Assembly: GCA_951799405.1 (NCBI GenBank)
Contig: OX637337.1
Location: forward strand, 12,398,347-12,462,346
Length of the DNA stretch: 64,000 nt
From: Agapetus fuscipes
Taxonomy: Eukaryota; Arthropoda; Insecta; Trichoptera; Glossosomatidae
Direction of reading: 5' to 3'
Shown here in pieces: positions 44,421 through 54,829 of this stretch. Each line of letters begins with the position of its first letter. Position 1 is the first letter of the stretch. The position numbers and the translations under genes are program-made. Below the pieces are notes generated by a model. The model searched no databases. It was not told the DNA's origin and saw only the letters and a list, made by a program, of their open reading frames with translations.

Positions 44421-45794
44421 ATTTATAGTATAAGAGAAACTAGAGAAAAATTACGTTCAGTCTGTGTGGTGCAAAGCATAGAATACAAATAGTTAGATTT
44501 GTACTAGGGTAAAATAATAAAACGGAATGGGGACCATAAGAAGGTTTCATATGCTAGCAAAAATAAGAAAACATACAAAAATTAAAAATTAACTTAAAAC
44601 ACCATACCTCAGTAAGTGATTCCGATGAAAGAAAAATTGATGGCACTGCAGAGACATTTAAGAACATTCGCCCATTTCGCTTCACCACCTCCTTCTCCTT
44701 AAAATGAGCAGAGCATATCCTTGAGAAGGAGTTAAAATGCGGGCGAATTTTTCCACTCGCTGCTCGAAGCCAAGTCTCCCTCATCTTTTCGTTTTTGGGT
44801 AAGCTAAAAAACAATGAGTAATTGAAAGGCACTTCTATTGAACTTCGACATTTCGAACAAGATTTAATGAAAAAGTTTGTTTTTAATAAGAATAGAACAG
44901 TACAAAAAAGAAACAAAAGAAATGCAAGATACCCTTGATAAAATGGATAATCACCAGCAAAATGTTAACAACAAAAACATTTGGTATTTTTTTTTAGAGT
45001 ATGTATGAAATTAATTTTAGTTAACACATTTTTTTTTCGTTTTACAACAAAAAACGCGACGGACCCAGTTGTCTGCACTACGCCACTGTCAAGTAAGGCC
45101 ATTGACCCCGGCGGTAACAATGACAAGAATTACGAATTAAATAGCCACAATAGCTATAATGAGATAAGTGATGAAGTTAAAATATGAATATACACCTTGA
45201 AAATGCGAATATACACCTTGAAAATAGGAAATACCGACACCAAAGATTGAAATAAACCATTCAACATAATATTTATAAATCACGGTCTTACTTGTGAAAC
45301 CCTAAGTTTTCTTGCTTTCTTCGTTTTGTGTTACTACATCCCATGATAGCACATGCCATTATGTGTAGAAATAATGTCTTGCTCCTTTAAAATTCGTCAA
45401 TTTTGGCTATCACAATATTTACAACGCGTGTTATCTGTCAATTGTAGCTATTTTCGGTCAAGCCAGCAGCCATTTATCGCAGTCGTACCAACATTCAAGA
45501 TTTTTATTTTTGGGCTGCTCCCGTTTTTTGTACACATGGAAATGCAACTGTGAAGTTCTTTGTTCTCTTTCTTACTAATGACCATTTCCGTTAGTATGTT
45601 GAAACAGATATATATGTTTGTTTTCGTTAAAATATTTTCTAGTCCACACATGTTATTAGTCAATGGCATTAACCCACTCACACTTCGTGGTTCGGACTCT
45701 ATACACTACGTGGCGCTAGTGTCTCGAGAAACCGGAAATACAAAGAAATATTAGGGAACTCAGCTCTCTATAAACCTATACTCTGTACCTGTCA

Positions 45795-45968
45795 TGGGGC
45801 TTCCACACGCTTGCCAACCCATCACAAGTCAAGCGCACAGTGTGTCGTCTAGAACATGCTAGCTGGACAAAATTAGTCCATTAGACAAAATTTTGTCCAG
45901 CTAGCATGTTCTAGACGACACACTGTGCGCTTGACTTGTGATGGGTTGGCAAGCGTGTGGAAGCCCCA
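45795..45968. mobile_element. 174-bp palindromic PIF/Harbinger-type MITE
   Basis: Fourth copy, ends TGGGGCTTCCACACGC / GCGTGTGGAAGCCCCA. Left flank TCA; the right flank continues TCT once the hAT insertion at 45971 is removed. Confidence 0.9.
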
Positions 45969-45970
45969 TC

Positions 45971-46475
45971 CAGTGTTGCCACCTTAGCCCTTTTGGGGCT
46001 AGATCTAGCACTTTTTACTGTAGGTGAACTCGTTGTTTAAAGATTTAGCCCGAAAAGGGCTATCTAGCCCTTTTCATTAACTTAAAAATATTGTACGAAA
46101 ATCTGAAATTTGCGCCATGCCAACATCGCGATAAAATCGAACTTTCGCAATTTTTGTCATATATATTGTTTTTTTTTTTTTGGTATATACCATTTGTTCG
46201 ATTATGGCAAGATATCTATGGAAACTAAATGATTCTTAACGGAAAATTTGTTAATTTTAGTGTGTAAAATAACTAATATTTTTAATTTTTGAACCTAATT
46301 TTGAAAAAAAATATTGTGATTCAAACTAAAAAATAAATACAAAATTGAAATCATTAGTCCATGTGTTTTTTTAGCCTTTTTTTACACCAACTCTTTTTGT
46401 GCTCCTTTTAGCCCGATCTAGCCCTTTTTAGCTTCTTCAATTGCCCCCATTACTAAAACTAAGGTGGCAACACTG
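45971..46475. mobile_element. hAT-type MITE with 8-bp TSD GCCCCATC
   Basis: Inverted ends CAGTGTTGCCACCTTAG / CTAAGGTGGCAACACTG. GCCCCATC occurs at 45963-45970 and 46476-46483; it includes the terminal GCCCCA of the neighbouring Harbinger MITE, so it inserted later. Interior contains repeated TAGCCCTTTT motifs near both ends, no ORF. Confidence 0.92.
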
Positions 46476-46634
46476 GCCCCATCTCACCGGTCTGTGAAGC
46501 CGGTGTGAAGCCGGTTGTTGTCTGTGGCTGGTTGTGCTGTGAATCTGTGAATCATTCAATTCCTAATACAGGACACGTCGTCCGTTTTCTGCTATTTGAA
46601 AATATATAATTGCGTTATTTCATCGTTTGCCGTC

Positions 46635-46989
46635 ATGGCAAACAAGAGAAACAAAATAAAAAAGGAAACTAAAGGTGACAGAATACTTCGAGTAAAAAGA
46701 CATTTCGAGCTTACTAACAGGTAGGGTAAATGTATAAGTAATGTGAAATGTGACACTACAATGGACACTACACAATTAAAAAAAAAAAAAAACAATGAAT
46801 TTTCAATTGAATGTTTTTTTAAATAAGTACCTACTTACACAAATATTTTTTTAAATATTTTGTTCTTGGTACTATCTTTCAGATGGGCACAGTACTGTAA
46901 AGAAAATAAAGTTAAAGGCATTGATGGTGGCAGCTTTGCAGAGGCTCTGGCCACCCCTAGCGGAATACCGACCGAGTCACAGTTACGGT
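46635..46989 (+). CDS. Candidate two-exon start of unknown gene
   Basis: Exon 1, 46635-46720: ATG in good context, 28 basic codons (MANKRNKIKKETKGDRI, VKRHFELTN) ending AACAG/GTAGGG in phase 2. Exon 2 begins after CTATCTTTCAG at about 46881; the split codon joins in phase to WAQYCKENKVKGIDGGSF and ATPSGIPTESQL, then a GTATGT donor near 46989. Exon 2 includes the GGCTCTGGCCACCCCTAGCG repeat, so it is partly LINE-derived. A paralogous exon with the same acceptor is at 54553-54660 (WAQYYKENKFNGIYG). A possible later exon begins after TTGTTACACAG at 47617. No family recognised; may be a spliced TE gene. Confidence 0.42.
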
Positions 46990-47109
46990 ATGTCAATGTC
47001 AACATGTTTTTATTACAAACACGGTTTGTTACATAACGCAACAATGTATTTGCTAGGTATTGACCACCAGGTCCCAATGATTTTCTGGCATCAAGTTGGG
47101 ATAACTTAG

Positions 47110-48585
47110 TACCCTACCCTAGTTTAAGGGGGATTTGAGAACCAAAACAACTTTGGCTGTTCAAAAAAAAAATATACGGTTGTCTTTCTATATATTTAAA
47201 AGAAATGAAAATATTTTTTTAATTTTTTTTTTCCTTCAAGTCAGCTGGAAATATGCAAAAAACCAATTTAAAAAGGCTCATTTTCCAAGGCAACTCACGG
47301 TTCTTTTATTGATATTTCATATCCAAATATTCAATTTAATGATAGAGTATTTATTCAGCTAAATTACGACGATTTCCGAAAATTCATTATTTACTTAGTT
47401 ACTGAGTTATTAATTTTTTTGAAAATGTATTTACGTAATTTTTTTTCGTACGCGTTTTAAGTTCCTCCGAGATTTCTTCCGCAAAGATGACATCGCGATT
47501 ATATGAACGAAATATTTTTGATTATTTTCGTAAAAGTTTCATTTCTTTTACTTAAACACCTAATTTTTAAATAATTATTGTAATTCTCTATTTGTTTATT
47601 GTTTTATTTGTTACACAGATGTCGCTGGTGTCCCCAATTGCGATATTTTGGCCGACAGTGATGATAAAACAGTTTACTTCAAGTCCGACCAATGGGTCTG
47701 AGACGGACCGCTCATGTATATACACATCAGCTGTATATGTAGAAAAATTCCGAGCCATGTCGTATAGACATCTGCATCTATATAACTATACAGCTATAGC
47801 TCAACTATACGAGGCATGGACACGTCCTGCTATGCCATATTGAGCAAAATAATATTGTATCATTTTCAGGGTTGAATAAACATACTTTTGTTTATGAATC
47901 AAAACTTATTGATAAGTGGTTTTGTATTTTTCGTGATTGCAAAACAATAAATAAACATTATGTCTTCAAACTATTTTACTTTTTAGCATGTTTTTGAGTA
48001 GGTACCTACTACTTAAATTTTTTATATTAATACAATAATGCATGTATAAAAATTATATCTAAGCTTGATATTTTTAAAGTTCCTTTTCATACTATCCAAT
48101 ATAGATAAACGACTGCGGCACCATGATTGACCACAAAGATTGGTGTGTGTTTTATAAGTTCATATAAATCGTTCAAGATCTAGTTGTTACACCTCGGACT
48201 CCTCACATGAAGAAAGAAGGTTCATATCACGCAGAGTACAAAAAGTACTTTCCAATTACACTGGGATTAATATGCAATACAGGACACAATTTTTTTTTTA
48301 AAAAGAAACAAACAAAAAATGCCTGTTATTTTAGGTACCCGTAGCACTAATGATAACATTATCAAAATTGCACCAATTTTGCAGTACGAGTGTTCAACCT
48401 CATATCATCTTAGGATGTTAACAGATAATTTATAAAGTTTAACGCACAAAATATATTTTTGGTAGCCCTATAATTTGCCAGTGGATGCAGACACAATGAC
48501 GTCTACGAGTAGGTACCTACGTATGTGTTGTGAGAAATTTCATCTCTCAATTATAATATTATTATTTAGCATACGTATTGTTGTG
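47110..48585. other. AT-rich stretch, one possible exon only
   Basis: Apart from the TTACACAG acceptor and short readings after 47617 (one reads DVAGVPNCDILADSDDK before a stop), nothing can be supported here. Confidence 0.35.
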
Positions 48586-48589
48586 TAAC

Positions 48590-48842
48590 TTCCTTGACTT
48601 ATAGGTTGGTATGCGGCTGACCACCCATGCTGTAGAAAATGGTTCACTCTGCCAATGTCACCTGTGTTTCAGGGAAGGTCGTTAAGAGTTGCAGGGTATG
48701 TCCATTTAATATATTTGGGTTTTTATGTTGTAGGTTCACATGCGGCATGTGCAAGCGTGAACTTTTACGTGTCTGTTTGTGAGAATGCATATAATGTGAA
48801 TCTCCAATGTTGCATATCTTTGCAACTTAGATAAAATTAGAT
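48590..48842 (+). repeat. GATTA-tailed SINE
   Basis: Complete copy from CTTCCTTGACTTATAGG to a short GATAAAATTAGATT tail. Confidence 0.85.
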
Positions 48843-48949
48843 TCAATAAACTTTTGCCGGCGAACCGCACATTATGATTGATTGTTATGGGTATTTATTC
48901 AATTTTAAAAATCCAAGCCTAGTATTTTAAAACTTTTTACACACATGTC

Positions 48950-50125
48950 TATACAAAACAATAATAAAATAAAACACAAATATGAAAAAGACATTTCAAT
49001 AAACTACAATAAAAAACAAAACACCGAACTGTACAACACATTTCGATACAATACAATAATAAAATCAAACACAAATCTGTAATAGTTATTTATGCCACTG
49101 CCTAAGTGCCTAGTAATGATAGTCTTTGTAACACGAGTGCTAGTTTGTGCCATAAGGCGCAGCCGAATGGCACATAAGACAACAAGAGTGTTACAAAGAC
49201 TAATTACGTGCAGTGGTTACGTGCAGGGGTGTCATTCGCCAACTGAACCATATATTTACAGCGTAGGTGGTCAACCTCATACCGACCTATTAAGTAGGTA
49301 ACTGTTTAAGTTTGTTTATTTTTGCGGTGAAAATATTTTCTAAAAAAGGAAAGCTACAGGTTGGAGTATTTTAATAAATAAATTTGATGATTTTGTACAC
49401 TATTAACAATTTTTATTTGACTCTACACATAAAATTTAATTATTTGTATTTGAACAAGGATTAAACATAGTGGTGTGGAACAATGAATAAGATGACAATA
49501 TTATTGTACTTTGGCTGATGTTTGAATATGGTTGCTATGGAAACGGTAAATAATAGTTTGTTATCGGTCGCTATATATGGCCTACTTCAAGGTTGATATT
49601 CGAAATTCAAAAATGGTTCCATTTCTGACAATGCGCATGCGCACATTTTTACTTCAACACGGTTACCCGTTGCGTAATGACCATTACGCAACGGGCTGTG
49701 GAAATGTATGGCATTGTGATTCCGTTAGCCGTTTTGTATTGAGTAAATTACCAAATGGGAGTAGAAATTTTCTTGAAACATTTCGATACAATACAATAAA
49801 ACGGAATTCTGTAAAACACAGTTCAATACAATACAACAATAAAACAAAACACAAATCTGTAAAACACATTTCAACACAATACAATAATAAAACAAAACAC
49901 AATTCTGTAAAACACATTTCAACACAATTCAATAATAAAACAAAACACAATTCTGTAAAACACATTTCGATACAATGCAATTATAAAACAAAACACAACT
50001 CTGTAAAACACATTTCAATACAATATAATAAGAAAACAAAACACAAATTTGTAAAAGACATTTCAATACAAACCAATTATAAAACAAACCCAAATCTATA
50101 AAACACATTTCAAAACAATACAATG
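48950..50125 (+). repeat. 48-bp minisatellite interrupted by an element
   Basis: Units AAAACACATTTC.A.ACAATA...AAATCTGT repeat at 48-bp intervals in 48950-49086 and 49777-50125. The 690 bp between them are the foldback element copy 2. Because 48 is a multiple of three, long open frames appear on both strands (e.g. 16-residue repeats around KHISTQYNNKTKHN); I do not regard these as genes. Confidence 0.88.
49087..49776 (+). mobile_element. Foldback element, copy 2
   Basis: Shorter relative of 36545-38160 with the same ends (TAGTTATTTATGCCACTGCC ... CCAAATGGGAGTAGAAA). It carries the perfect hairpin CCGTTGCGTAATG/CATTACGCAACGG at 49667-49696 and a remnant of the same minus-strand SINE, so the SINE was already inside when the element spread. 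Confidence 0.75.
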
Positions 50126-50129
50126 TATT

Positions 50130-50408
50130 ATTTTTTTTAATCTACTCTATTGTATCTACTATTTTCTAGAGATTTTAAAGACTTGTTATTAACTAAACCA
50201 TCAATATAAATAAAATACAAACTAAACATATAAACCAAACATAACTACTGATACCTTGCATGTTCTTAACAATTATGTAAGTTCTGATTTATATGTATGT
50301 TCTGAAGTTTTATGAACCTTTTATTTATTTTTTATGTTATTGGAATGATTTGTTTGGTATCATCTATAGCTTTCATAACTAACAATAAAGGTAATTACAC
50401 TTAAAATA
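50130..50408. other. Downstream flank of the transposase ORF
   Basis: AT-rich; may include the 3' UTR of the minus-strand gene (TTTATT-rich near 50315-50335 gives AATAAA on the minus strand). No inverted repeat matching the other flank was seen. Confidence 0.35.
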
Positions 50409-53162
50409 TTAGAGTTGGGATGATAAGGTGGCTTTTAAAGCTTTGTCTTTTATGGCACTGATGACATAGTCAGGTTCTCTTATTTTCATACCTCGCTGAA
50501 TTCGACTATCAGCCAACTCTGGCAACAGTGAATCCCTATAAAATTTTGACAGGTGCGATATCACATTCAACTCAAATTCGGGGTCTGGGTAAGTTCGTAT
50601 AACTTCTATTCCACTTTCGGAATATATTATTACGTCACAAAAGTTTTTTTTGGCAAGAAACATTTGCCCCTGTACTTGATACATATAATTGTGAGAATTT
50701 TTCAACTTTAGATTTCCATTTTCAAAATGAATAAAAATATTGCCTTCGAGAGCTGCATCAATAATGGATTTGCATCCTATCGAAGGAAGACATTTCACCT
50801 CGACCAAACCATTACCATCCACTAATCCATCAGGACTCGCTCCTAAAAATGGCCACTCCTTTGTCACAAAAATTCCACATGGAAAAACTTGCAGTCCCGT
50901 TTTCTTCGTGTATAAGTCTATGGCCGTTCGTTCGTGATTTCTGCCGTAAACAATGGCTTTAGTAACGATGTCCTTCTTCAGGAGCAAATTTTTTACAGTA
51001 TTGTGGCGGAGGGTGGACTTTCTTAGTTTGCAGATTAATCCAAATTTTGAAGCGGTCAATCGTTTCTCTCTTGCTTCTATCCAACGATGGTTGTCAGTTT
51101 GCCCAATAGTTATTTCTTGCAGTTGTTGGGTATCTGCGTCAGTAGCAACTTCGTTACAGAGCATATCCATAATCTCCGCCATTTTCATGGTTAATTGCTC
51201 CGGAGATATGTCAGGTTCCGCAGCATCAGGGCCATAATCGTAATCGGGTGCTCTTGATGTTGGTGTAATAGGCTTGCGTTTTTTGGTGAACACTAAGCGT
51301 CTCGCTTCGCAGCGTTTGGTTCGCCTTGCTACAAAGCGCTTGACAATCCGACCAGGTGATCTCCCCGTTATGATTTTGTGCAAATCAGTGATATGAGATG
51401 GTCCAGCGGTATGACTCACGCCTGCTCCAAAACATCGATTCTCGTAGCTTGCACTTTTTGTGTAGTCCACTCTTTTTCCACCAACAAACTTACTAACTAA
51501 AGACATATAATTTTCGGCCAGGTTGGTGGTTACATTTTCAGTTAGTCTGTCTGCTTTGCGGACCAAAGCATCTAACTGAAGGTGCAAGTCTATTAGCAAT
51601 CTCCCCTTTTCCAAAAATGGAATATTATTTATGGAATCTTTCCCAATATGCTTGCAATACTGCTGGCGACATTTCGAGTGATTTCCGAAAACATGATCAG
51701 GACCATTTTTCAAATCACCTCGCAATTGAACTAAATTTCCATCGGCTTGTTTTATTGCCCCACGTGCTGCACTTTTTAACCTATGAATCTCCCGTTTGAG
51801 TAAAGTACGACTTTTGGGATCGTATTTAGTGTCTGTTGTCATCCTATACAATTTGCTGGTATAACATTTCACAATGTGGTTGGCACATTCTAGTTTTTGT
51901 ATTTTATACCCAAAGGGTGCTCGTTCACGCACCCTTGCGTACACACTAGAGTCACCATCTCCTATTATATATTTTACCCACACCTTGAATTTTTCGAATA
52001 AATGGTTCAGTCCCTCAACTATGATTGCCTGCTCCATACCAGTAGATGGGCCAGAAAACGATGTATTGCACGTATGAGGACGCACTTTGTCACCATTTAT
52101 TGTGCATGTATGGCAGTACTTATTTTTAATACCAAGATATATGAGTTTTCCCGTTTGTCTTCCGATGATGCATGCCACTCCCGATTTCGCAGAAAAGCTG
52201 TGCCCATAGCTTCGCTTGGACCAACCTCCGTCGACGATAGCCGTTATGAATGGATACCCTTCATCTATATTTCCCTTTTCACGAGCTAACTCCATCTCTT
52301 TCAAAACATTTTTTGACATTTGGTCTGCTAAATACGTTTTCCATGAATGGCCAACTATCTTCTCATGTCTTTGAAATGAACTGAAGCACATCATGGGCAT
52401 ATCCATTGAACACAAAAGTTCTTCTGCTTGGCTATGTCCAATACCTATGTTTAATGCACCCCAAACAAAAGATGTATTCATTTTTGATGTACGAGGCTCT
52501 GAATGAACAACTGTTTTTTTTTCACATAGCATGCACTTGAAATGAAGTGTCGTCATGAGCCCATCTCGCGTATCTTTCACAAGAATAAATCTCCCTCCTG
52601 TACACTTTAATGGATGCAGTCCTATTTCTTCCATCTGTGTAATGAAATAACTTATGTCTACAATGCGCCTACCGCAAGGAATATGGCTTACACCTTTTTC
52701 ACTGCTTTTTTCGATAGTTAATGGTGGCAGGTCATCATCGAAATCGGTAAATATTTCATCGTGCATAGAACAATCATTGTCACAAAAAACACGGTCTGCA
52801 GAAATTGTTTTTTGTGTGGCAAATTTTGAATACGTTCTCAAAGGGATTTTGATGGATTTCACTGTTTGTGTCGCAGTTTCTGCAGCTGAAGTTATCACTT
52901 TTGACTGATTAGTCCCTAAATTTGTGTTTGCGTGGTTACTTTCCACCTCACAATCAAATGTTTTGGTATTTTGAGAATACTCACCACGTCTACAAGCAGA
53001 TAAATCACTGCCCTGGCAAACAACGCCTACAATTGTTTTTTTTCTGTTTTCATGATATGCGTTACGGGCTTGGTGTAATTTTTGCATTTTGTGAGATCTA
53101 GGGCGCAAAGTCTTCATTTTTTGCTTATTTTTTATTTTTAAGTTATCACACTGATCTGCCAT
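50409..53162 (-). CDS. Mutator-like transposase fused to YqaJ-type exonuclease (917 aa)
   Basis: Uninterrupted single-exon ORF. Residues 1-45 are basic. Residues about 160-600 form a Mutator-like transposase: Asp311 (AIVDGGWSKRSYG), Asp402/404 (IGDGDSSVY), the C-x2-H signature of Mutator catalytic domains at CANH 426-429, and Glu550 (NLAENY). A Cys/His cluster (CHTC 350-353, HTC 363-365) may bind zinc. Residues about 690-890 form a YqaJ/lambda-exonuclease-like nuclease: REKRLTASKFG, GASPDGLV (Asp778), VEVK (Glu788, Lys790) and YQVQGQ (828-833); all expected catalytic residues are present. The family would cut and paste DNA; the role of the exonuclease is unknown. The ATG at 53162 is followed by a continuous frame. 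Terminal inverted repeats were not found. Probably active or recently active. Confidence 0.85.
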   Translation of the reverse strand: MADQCDNLKIKNKQKMKTLRPRSHKMQKLHQARNAYHENRKKTIVGVVCQGSDLSACRRGEYSQNTKTFDCEVESNHANTNLGTNQSKVITSAAETATQTVKSIKIPLRTYSKFATQKTISADRVFCDNDCSMHDEIFTDFDDDLPPLTIEKSSEKGVSHIPCGRRIVDISYFITQMEEIGLHPLKCTGGRFILVKDTRDGLMTTLHFKCMLCEKKTVVHSEPRTSKMNTSFVWGALNIGIGHSQAEELLCSMDMPMMCFSSFQRHEKIVGHSWKTYLADQMSKNVLKEMELAREKGNIDEGYPFITAIVDGGWSKRSYGHSFSAKSGVACIIGRQTGKLIYLGIKNKYCHTCTINGDKVRPHTCNTSFSGPSTGMEQAIIVEGLNHLFEKFKVWVKYIIGDGDSSVYARVRERAPFGYKIQKLECANHIVKCYTSKLYRMTTDTKYDPKSRTLLKREIHRLKSAARGAIKQADGNLVQLRGDLKNGPDHVFGNHSKCRQQYCKHIGKDSINNIPFLEKGRLLIDLHLQLDALVRKADRLTENVTTNLAENYMSLVSKFVGGKRVDYTKSASYENRCFGAGVSHTAGPSHITDLHKIITGRSPGRIVKRFVARRTKRCEARRLVFTKKRKPITPTSRAPDYDYGPDAAEPDISPEQLTMKMAEIMDMLCNEVATDADTQQLQEITIGQTDNHRWIEAREKRLTASKFGLICKLRKSTLRHNTVKNLLLKKDIVTKAIVYGRNHERTAIDLYTKKTGLQVFPCGIFVTKEWPFLGASPDGLVDGNGLVEVKCLPSIGCKSIIDAALEGNIFIHFENGNLKLKNSHNYMYQVQGQMFLAKKNFCDVIIYSESGIEVIRTYPDPEFELNVISHLSKFYRDSLLPELADSRIQRGMKIREPDYVISAIKDKALKATLSSQL

Positions 53163-53169
53163 ATTTTCG

Positions 53170-53620
53170 TAAATTGTAAGCGTAATAATAGTTAGTCCTC
53201 AACATTCAAGTACAATCGAGCACGAACAATAGATCACTAATATTTATACGAGTAGTATACCTACTTATCTGTGAAAAATAGTCAAATTCTCAGAATGAAT
53301 ATAAAAATTTCATTCAAGCTTTCACCGGGAGAAATTTATTATCATGTGTTACCATATTGCATCTTATGTACAGATTTTTTGTGAAATTCCTTTTTGTCTG
53401 GCTTCTACAAAAATGCTAACGGCTTCCATCCATGGTTCTATATATCGATGCTTACATCGACATATATATCAATATACAAGTATGTGTGTGACTTCAAATA
53501 ACCACACATTGTTATGTTTTTTTTGTATATAGATGGGCTAGCTCCAAAATCCAAAATGTACATTTTGTATTATTTTAAAAACAAATCAAAGATGTAAAAA
53601 TAAATTTGACAGTGAATTGT
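53170..53620. other. Upstream flank of the transposase ORF
   Basis: AT-rich; presumably includes its promoter. No element end recognised. Confidence 0.35.
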
Positions 53621-53621
53621 G

Positions 53622-53897
53622 ACCGGTTTGTAGTTCAGTGGTAAAACTTGGGACTCTGAATGGAAGGTTGTGGGTTCGATTCCCGGTGGAGCAAAAAAAA
53701 ACATTTATTTTTTCAAACTTCTTCGCTGGGTTGAAAAATTCATACACCTTTACCAAGGACCGGTCATCAAAAGGTCTATTGGGCCTTACAGCTGGGTCTT
53801 GCTTGAGAATTGGCGCTTTCTAGAGCGACGAACAAGCTCGCAGAGGGCACTTGAGGTGTGATACACACAAAAACAGCGCTCACCAAATAAATCAGCC
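53622..53897 (+). repeat. tRNA-derived SINE (tRNA head, shared tail)
   Basis: Head 53624-53692 is tRNA-like: box A TAGTTCAGTGG, box B GGTTCGATTCC, anticodon-loop-like ACTCTGAAT, loosely resembling tRNA-Gln. Then an A-run, CTTCGCTGGGTTGAAAAATTC and the tail GGCGCTTTCTAGAGCGACG...ACCAAATAAATC identical in layout to the 5S composite at 41. It is the tRNA-only version of that family. Confidence 0.85.
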
Positions 53898-53899
53898 TA

Positions 53900-54530
53900 T
53901 TTTTTTTTAAATAACCTCGTTTTGGTACTTCGTACTTTTGACAGTATGCCAATGTATTATGCAACGGGATAGCGGAAGGAGCGGTCTGGTCGTCATAGTG
54001 TGGAATTGTAAAAAAAAAAAGAATATTGTAGCTAGCACATTTAAGTATTTGCTCGTTGAAACCATTTATTTTCACAGGAGCACTGTCTGATTTATCATGT
54101 TCAAGTGATAAAAAAAATGTTTCTTGGATACAGTTCTATAATAATTTAATTTCTAGTTGATGTAGAAAAATAATTGCTTTAAAAAATATTATGTCTATTT
54201 GGAACTTACTACGTGTGACACTAAGCCAATGTATTAATTCTAAAATGGCAGACTGAATGAAAAAAATATGTATGCGTGGCCCTTCATGGTGTGGGTTAAA
54301 AATAATATTATTTTAGCCTGGACACATGCCTGGACATCTGTCTGAGCATAGTCAAAGTAAAACATGTTAAAAAGTGCTTATTTTTTTTAGTTACGCTCAT
54401 TTTTATCAACAGATGTCTCTAGTTCCCTCCGATCTTGAAATTCCCAAGGCTTAACTACACGTTAAAAAAAAAAGTAATTTTGATTTAATGTACTTATTTT
54501 TTGATAATACATAAATGGTTTTTATACATT
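53900..54530. other. Spacer, nothing supported
   Basis: AT-rich; short open frames only. Confidence 0.4.
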
Positions 54531-54534
54531 TTGT

Positions 54535-54829
54535 TCTTGTTACTATCTTTCAGATGGGCACAATACTATAAAGAAAATAAATTTAATGGCATTTATGGAA
54601 GCAGCTCTGCAAAGGCTCTGGCCACCCCTAGCAGAATGGCGACAGAGTTACAGTTACAGTATGTCAATGTCAGCGTGTTTTTATTACATACACAGTGTTT
54701 TACAGAGCGCAGTAATGAATTTACTAGGTTTGAGAGTTTGTATGAAAAAGGTTATGACTCTGGATGAAATGAAAGACCGAAAATGAAAAATGATATGAAA
54801 TAAGGACCGAAAAAAATGGTGGCTGATCT
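54535..54829 (+). pseudogene. Paralogous exon plus LINE fragment
   Basis: Matches 46855-46990 including the intronic TTTTGTTCTTG.TACTATCTTTCAG. From 54735 it passes into LINE codons KKVMTLDEMK and a broken KKMVADL-like end, cut by the hAT at 54830. Confidence 0.6.

Larger units (their letters stand above)
41022..45359 (-). pseudogene. P-element transposase gene (THAP + RNase-H core), four exons
   Basis: All exon joins are in phase. Exon 1, 45359-45292: MACAIMGCSN and GFH, the THAP start (Cys3, Cys8). Exon 2, 44803-44608: LPKNEKMRETWLRAASGK, ICSAHF (THAP Cys and His) and AVPSIF. Exon 3, 44130-44086 (45 nt). Exon 4 from 43998: coiled coil, then LICVLMMDEMSVRK (first catalytic Asp), CINERWKIPVGYF, SLIFDGAPNN, LDMCHVLKLIRN and, after an insertion, LTMYKFSQDHLELFFGAV, the diagnostic P-family C-terminus, to 41022. 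Splice sites are canonical (ACAA/GTAAGA; TTTTTTAG/CTTACC; GAG/GTATGG; TTTACAG/AAC; GAG/GTTTAT; TTTCAG/GAC). Breaks: an A-run frameshift near 43890, one near 43390, and an L2 LINE (41849-42530). P transposase is a GTP-dependent cut-and-paste enzyme; this copy is inactive. Element ends not located. Confidence 0.92.

Noticed and set aside
44608..44916. CSKCRSS as the first THAP cysteine pair
   Set aside because: This lies in intron 1; the true cysteines are in the exon at 45292-45359, as splice phases and the FH-LPKN junction show.
44981..45187. 68-codon frame upstream of the P-element exon 2
   Set aside because: Lies on the opposite strand within P-element intron 1 and has no recognisable motif.
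47592..47843. 83-codon plus-strand frame as a gene
   Set aside because: No motif; a possible acceptor exists but alternative frames are equally open, so only mentioned as a weak candidate exon.
49577..50123. Long frames with 16-residue repeats on both strands
   Set aside because: Explained by a 48-bp minisatellite with a period divisible by three.
53624..53692. Functional tRNA gene
   Set aside because: A and B boxes are present but the acceptor and anticodon arms do not fold properly and the tail is a SINE tail.
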